A DNA stretch of 64,000 nt. Source: Terebella lapidaria. Taxonomy: Eukaryota > Annelida > Polychaeta > Terebellida > Terebellidae. Below are positions 58,641 to 64,000 of this stretch, piece by piece. The translations under genes were made by a program, and so were the position numbers. Position 1 is the first letter of the stretch. Each line of letters opens with the position of its first letter. The stretch is taken from positions 20,677,809-20,741,808 of the forward strand of contig OX424559.1 in assembly GCA_949152475.1 (NCBI GenBank). The letters run 5' to 3'. The notes under the pieces were generated by a model. That model worked only from the letters and a program-made list of their open reading frames with translations, was not told the DNA's origin and did not search any database.

Positions 58641-59387
58641 ATCTGAATATTAAGTAAGATATTAGGCTTTAATGTGTCACATTATAAAGCATAGGAGAAT
58701 TTAACATGGTAAAGTCCCATTTGGGCCGAGTTTGGGCCCAAAATGGCCCACTTCGAGCGATTAAATCGAAACGAAATTTATAGACACCATAGGAGTACAT
58801 ATGAGGAGTGTTATGCATCAATAAGAAAAAAAGTTACTGAACAGATTTTGAGAAAACGACCGTCAAAGTCCAAAACTGGCCATTTTTCGACAAAAACGGC
58901 CGCTCTGACATTGAAACCGAGGTCAGAGGTCAAATTCAAGGTCACGAGAATATTCAGCATATACCATTTCCTATATGTCCACAATTGATTCCTAGTCTCT
59001 AATCTCAATATTAAATGAGATATAAGGCTTAATGTGTCCCATTATAAAGCATAGGAGAATTTAACATGGGAAAGTCCCATTTGGGCCGCGTTTGGGCCAA
59101 AATGGCCCACTTCGAGCGATTCAATCGAAACAAAATTTATAGACATTATAGAAGTACATATGAGGAGTGTTATGTATCAAAAAGAAAAAAAGTTACTGAA
59201 CAGATTTTGAGAAAATGGCCGCCAAAGTCCAAAATTGGCCGATTTTCGACGGAAACGGCCGCCATTTTGAAAAAAATGCGAAAATCAAAAAACTAAAAAA
59301 TACCTCCTTCTTGAATTATTTTTGTGCATTTTTGTGCAAAATTTCAGAAAGATTGGTCCGTAAACAAAAAAGATAAAAATGTGGACG

Positions 59388-59418
<31 letters not shown>

Positions 59419-60954
59419 GACGCAACGCCATGCCAATAGGTTAGCGGACCAAAGGTCCGGTAACCTAAAAAGTAACTACATGTATTTCTGCTACTATAAG
59501 TGCCAAAGGCAGATCCAGGGGGTGGGGGACGGAAGCGGGCCTTGTCCACCCCTCCCGCTCCCCCCCCCCCCACCCCCACACACACACAATTAATATCGAA
59601 AATGATGATGGTGATGAAAATAATTAGTCTGGATTTAATAACAATTGCTTGATTAAAAAAGGTGGTTTTAGTGAGTTTGTGTGAAATTTATACTCAGGAG
59701 AGGCCAGCAAGCTAATACAGAACATGAAAAGGGCTCTGTCTTCTGGGGCCTTTCAGCGGACCCCAGACCCCCGGCCACGAGGTGCTTGCCGGGCTCGCAT
59801 TGTTCCACTCCCTTAAATCCTGGATCTTCCCCTGGATGCACTACTCTCTTCATTTAGTATGATATACATTCATACTACTTCAATTACTAAAGGGGGCTTA
59901 CGACGCAACCCCCCCCCCCCCCACTCACACACACACGCCCTGGAACCAAGCACCCTGTACTCGTCCCTGATTAGTACTCGAAATAGGCATCCAATAGTCC
60001 CAGAAACGTCTCCAGAAACCACCCCAAATGCTCTCATAAAACAAAAACAAATGCTAATTTTTCTCGGGGGGCTTACGGCGCCCCCGAAACCCCCAGACCG
60101 CATGCACTTTGTTTGCGCCCCCCCCCCCCTAATCAAAATTCCTGGATCCGCCTCTGACTTCGGGATACAATGTAGTATGATTTTCTCGAAAAAAAAATGT
60201 TCTAACTATAAAATGCCGTCCAATATTTTGTAACAATATTTCGTTGAATACACAAAGGTAATTGTGTTATTGTGGCTTTGAGTTGCTAGTTTTGACATGA
60301 CTAATTACTTCTATCACCGTACATATCATCCAGATTTGTCGCTAACCACTCTATGTTATCAGTGGATCAATATTTTTTTTACAAACACGTATGAGGAATG
60401 ATGACCCTAGTTTTACTGCAGTAAATAACCCCTTAACCGACACACTGTTATTTGCAGGATGAATCTCTTTGGTAATACGGTGGTGTTTAACATCTCACCT
60501 TAACCTCCACCCGCCAGTGTTTGTCAAACTCCATCTTCTATAAACATCACACTTCCCAGTGGTTAACTAGTCCAGTATTATATTTGTTTCACTCATCCAG
60601 TGTGTGCCTGCATATTATGTTTTATCTTGTCATGTTTATTATATTCTCATGTTACTTTACCGTGTACTTATTTGTACTGTCATACTCATTTTGTTATATA
60701 TGTCATGTCTGAAGGCTCCACCTCAACAGTGTTAACTGAATGTGGATTCCTAATAAATACTATACTTGAATACGGTAATATCCCACGTTCGTGATCATTC
60801 TACTGATGGTGTCAATAAGAACCGTGTTGGCGTGAATACGAGATGCGTGTTGGCGTGAATACGAGATGCTCGTTGTGTATTGTTGGTTCGCATGCCCTAT
60901 TAGTGAATCTTTGCTAGGCGTCTCAATGTTGAGACAACATTCCAAGGCGTTTGG

Positions 60955-61146
<192 letters not shown>

Positions 61147-61242
61147 ATTAACTGGTATGAAGTAGTAAATAGTAAGTTTCCAAAGGGTTATTTTGTGGAC
61201 AAAAAATACATTGGTAATACACGACAGCTTTATTATTCTTAC

Positions 61243-61810
61243 CAATTCGTTATCAAGCTTTGCGGCTATCATCAGTTTTTGAATGCAAGTACAGATGTCT
61301 GCGTTCGGTAGGGCAGGTGCCAGCATTACGTCCTCAAACACCGGTAAGCTTTGCAGCAAAGCCATTGCCGCTGACAAAAAGCAGGAGTTGCCAATGGATG
61401 GAAGGCCAAGCACTATAAATTAAACAATTATCAAAGCAATTATGTAAATTATGCATTAAAAAATTAAACAATTATAAAATATGTCAAAAACAACCTGCCA
61501 TGACCAGTTTTCGGGATGATCCCCCAGGACCTATGTTCAGACGGAGACCGGGCCCTGGTGTCTCATCCGGGATACTAACTATTTTGTGATATGACAAATT
61601 TCTTGCACGGAGGAGTTATGGTTCATCCAGAGCGCCATATTGCGGTTAAGGAGATTGTATATAGATATTGTATATATATGTACTGCTTCATACATGGTTC
61701 AATAGAAATCATCGATATGGAGATTACGAAAACCAAGAAACACATGTTCAAAAGCATCATATTCCTTGCATACCTGGTTCATCCGTTCCTGTGCTCCGAG
61801 GGGAAGCTGA

Positions 61811-61853
<43 letters not shown>

Positions 61854-62210
61854 TAATAACAATAATAGGAAAATGTATTTTACATGTTGATGAAGGCTCT
61901 CCAAAAAAAGGAAGAGTGTCATTGACGTCGAAGTTCGACACTGGGTCCACAGAACCTCCGATCTGCACCTGGCAAAATGAGTCAATGCCTATCACCAGAA
62001 ATACACAGCTGATTTCACACAAACATATCAAACTATAATTACCATCACTACCGTACATTATATAACTACAGGTGTGTATAACTATTATCAATAGATCATA
62101 GATTGAAGTATATTCCTGTGACGCATATCGTTGTCAATTATAAAAAAACTACCAACAAATCTTACCACACCACTGTCGTCCGAAATAATCTCTGTCTCCT
62201 CTTCGTCAGC
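61243..62210 (-). pseudogene. USP gene copy C, four-exon fragment
   Basis: Equivalents of the ADEEETE exon (62166-62210), the VQIGG exon (61884-61968), the 33-bp microexon (61774-61806) and the Cys-box exon (61243-61412), all with intact borders and no disabling change seen. Neither the 5' exons nor the His-box half is present, so the copy cannot encode a full protease from this locus. Confidence 0.7.
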
Positions 62211-62261
62211 CTGCATGGAATAACACATATGAATAATTATATATATGTACATATATATATA

Positions 62262-62324
<63 letters not shown>

Positions 62325-62326
<2 letters not shown>

Positions 62327-64000
62327 TCGGCGCATATGAGATGTCATGCCTGAACCTACATTATAAGAATTTGGCTTTCTGTCGATATAATTGTATTATT
62401 TACACGATATATTCGTTAAGTACAACTCAATGATGTCAAATATGGTTTGTTTCTTCTTCATAATCATACGATAAAAAAGTTCCTTGTGAGACATATTTTA
62501 TAAGTTTTGGGAGAATTAAAGGGAGATTATGAGATCCTACCCTTTGACCTTTGACTGACCTAAATAAAAATTCTCATAAGGGATATGTCTGTATGAGATG
62601 TTACATATGACTCATATTACCGCTTTTAAATTTTGTGTAGTAGTTATTATTGACTCTCAGAATGGCGTTTCAGTACTGACGTGTATCAGTCATACGTTAA
62701 TAGTAGTAGTACCCATTTTCATGTTTGTTTCCAGTGTAGCATCTTTCCGGAATTTTACAAAATTATTGGCTGTGCGGGTTTTACTCATAAATTCGTGAGA
62801 ACTTCCCTTGGGCGAGATCTACAAGTTCTTCGTTGTTTCTCAAATTATGTTATGTTTTCAAATTATGTTATCATGTTCTCTCTCCACGATTACTGGTGAT
62901 TTACATCAGTAGACCCTGGTGACTAACTATATACGTGTCTGAAGTGATGTTTGTAATGCCGTTTCGTCACTTTTCACCAAACTGTGTAGTTAAACACCAA
63001 TATCACTCAAAACAATGGGGTCGACAAATGGAATGGCCGAATACACACACGTTTCCTAATAGCCTCAGTGCATCCAGAGATGTACTTTCATAATTTACAG
63101 ACTTTAGTACGCTGTTGCCCAGAATGGTGTGTGACTTCAATATTTGTTACGTAGTGCAATACTAGGTGAAAAGAACTGTTATTATCTTGACAAGTGTCTA
63201 TGACAAACTTTTACCAGTGTGATGTAATGGGAAAATATAATCGAATTGTGCTTTCCAAATGAAAAGAACAAGAAAAATTGCATTATTCAACATTGTAATT
63301 ACCCTTAGTTTTCACTTAGCCATAAAACATACATGCCTCGTCAGATGAGGATAAATAAGAGTTTGGCATCCAGAATACAGAGTGGCCACATATTGAGCCT
63401 TAGCTCAAAGAGACAGATTGTCATTTGCTATACCAAAGCAAAAGTAGAAGATAATTCATCTGACAGACTTTGAGAAAATTGCTATTCAATTCAGAATGGC
63501 CCAAAATCACATGAAAGGTCCCATCAAATGGCCCAAACGATTAATAAAAAAAATTGAAGTACGCCTTTTGGATATTTCCACAAGGAACATGTAGACAAAA
63601 GGTTTGGTAAAAAAAATTGATCAGACAGATTTTGAGATTTCGTCTGATGGACAGACGGTGGATGGACGGACTATCCGCCAGACGACAAAGCAGGACGTAC
63701 AGTTATCAAGTCATATGGCCCGGAAAGCTAATATTTATTAATAACAAATCACTATATATATATATGGAACAGAAGGAAGTTAGGTTGCCTGGTCCGGGAC
63801 TATGTGATGCTCATGGTATGACATACAGTGATGTACTTTCTGGGATTCCATATAAAACATGATTTCACCAAAATGAAAGTTACATTTATTCGTTCACCAA
63901 ACCGTTTATTGTATACAAGATTGCTTTACAAGTCGCGGAGCATGAACTGGATACTAGAGATTGCAGTTGTATGATATTGTCCTCTCTATTGAAAAATAAG
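62325..64000. other. No gene recognised; repeat fragment at 63.36-63.69 kb
   Basis: AT-rich. Near 63600-63700, 'cagacagattttgagat' followed by 'gatggacagacggtggatgg' resembles the terminal part of elements like that at 59.2-59.47 kb. Short open frames have no recognisable domain. Confidence 0.4.

Larger units (their letters stand above)
56263..59466. mobile_element. Nested 3.2-kb element, TIR AGGTTACCGGAC
   Basis: Starts AGGTTACCGGAC and ends GTCCGGTAACCT. The equivalent position in copy 1 (about 41000-41010) is uninterrupted, giving an empty site; an A run (aaaaa) is on both sides. Inside are duplicated blocks (tgacctttcaaggtcatc at about 56674 and 57118), the 134-bp array, a further ~360-bp duplication at 58.69-59.28 kb, and a terminal 'gacgccgacgcc' run. 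No transposase was seen. Confidence 0.7.
55748..60157. mobile_element. GCGGATCCAG-ended element, copy 2, with a nested element
   Basis: Begins caggcggatccaggg and ends ctggatccgcctctg. Its outer parts are the inverted counterpart of 40170-41483; the middle (56263-59466) is foreign. An AG-rich run lies at 55808-55862. The right end abuts the duplicated segment that starts at 60161. Confidence 0.7.

Overview
This window is animal nuclear DNA, almost certainly from a marine invertebrate. It is AT-rich, with spliced genes (GT-AG introns, small phase-matched exons), long microsatellites, minisatellites, foldback elements, a non-LTR retrotransposon, a solo LTR and many nested MITE-like elements. 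No phylum-diagnostic gene is present, so I do not name a species.

Layout. 1-2.2 kb: a small intronless gene for a RING-finger-like protein (682-1545). 2.3-4.0 kb: a 21-bp minisatellite with a higher-order period. 6.9-11.7 kb: a ~200-bp satellite split by two insertions, one of them (9961-11399) with ~165-bp inverted ends and a decayed gag-like Cys cluster. 15.8-18.5 kb: foldback repeats. 18.78-48.13 kb: what I read as one ~29.3-kb transposon. Its ends are inverted ~0.8-0.9-kb arrays of a ~40-bp repeat, the outermost bases match (TATGCCGTGCCGACAGTT), it is flanked by a 6-bp direct repeat CGAAGA, and the two outside flanks join into a repeat seen uninterrupted at 16.76 kb. Next to its left end is a two-exon DDE integrase/transposase gene with D-x56-D-x34-E spacing, that is D(57)D(35)E by residue offset. 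Inside, on the minus strand, lie a CbxX-type AAA+ ATPase gene and a multi-exon ubiquitin-specific protease (USP) gene with a possible ubiquitin-like upstream domain. Later insertions inside it include a TTAA-flanked MITE, a LINE with a solo LTR in its endonuclease, a GCGGATCCAG-type element, two foldbacks, and a MITE within the right terminal array.

48.155 kb onward: a second end of the same transposon type starts 22 bp beyond the first element's target duplication and leads into an inverted copy of the USP region (48.5-53.55 kb) that carries a nonsense codon, a lost splice acceptor and a frameshift. A third, shorter copy (60.16-62.3 kb) lies inverted to it. Between them is a GCGGATCCAG-type element (55.75-60.16 kb) carrying a nested 3.2-kb element with 134-bp tandem repeats.

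How the parts may work together (inference): the integrase would mobilise the array-ended element, while the USP and AAA+ genes look like accessory cargo acting on host ubiquitin and protein-remodelling pathways. Identities are judged by eye; no alignment or database search was run. The inverted near-identical copies could partly reflect assembly of two haplotypes.
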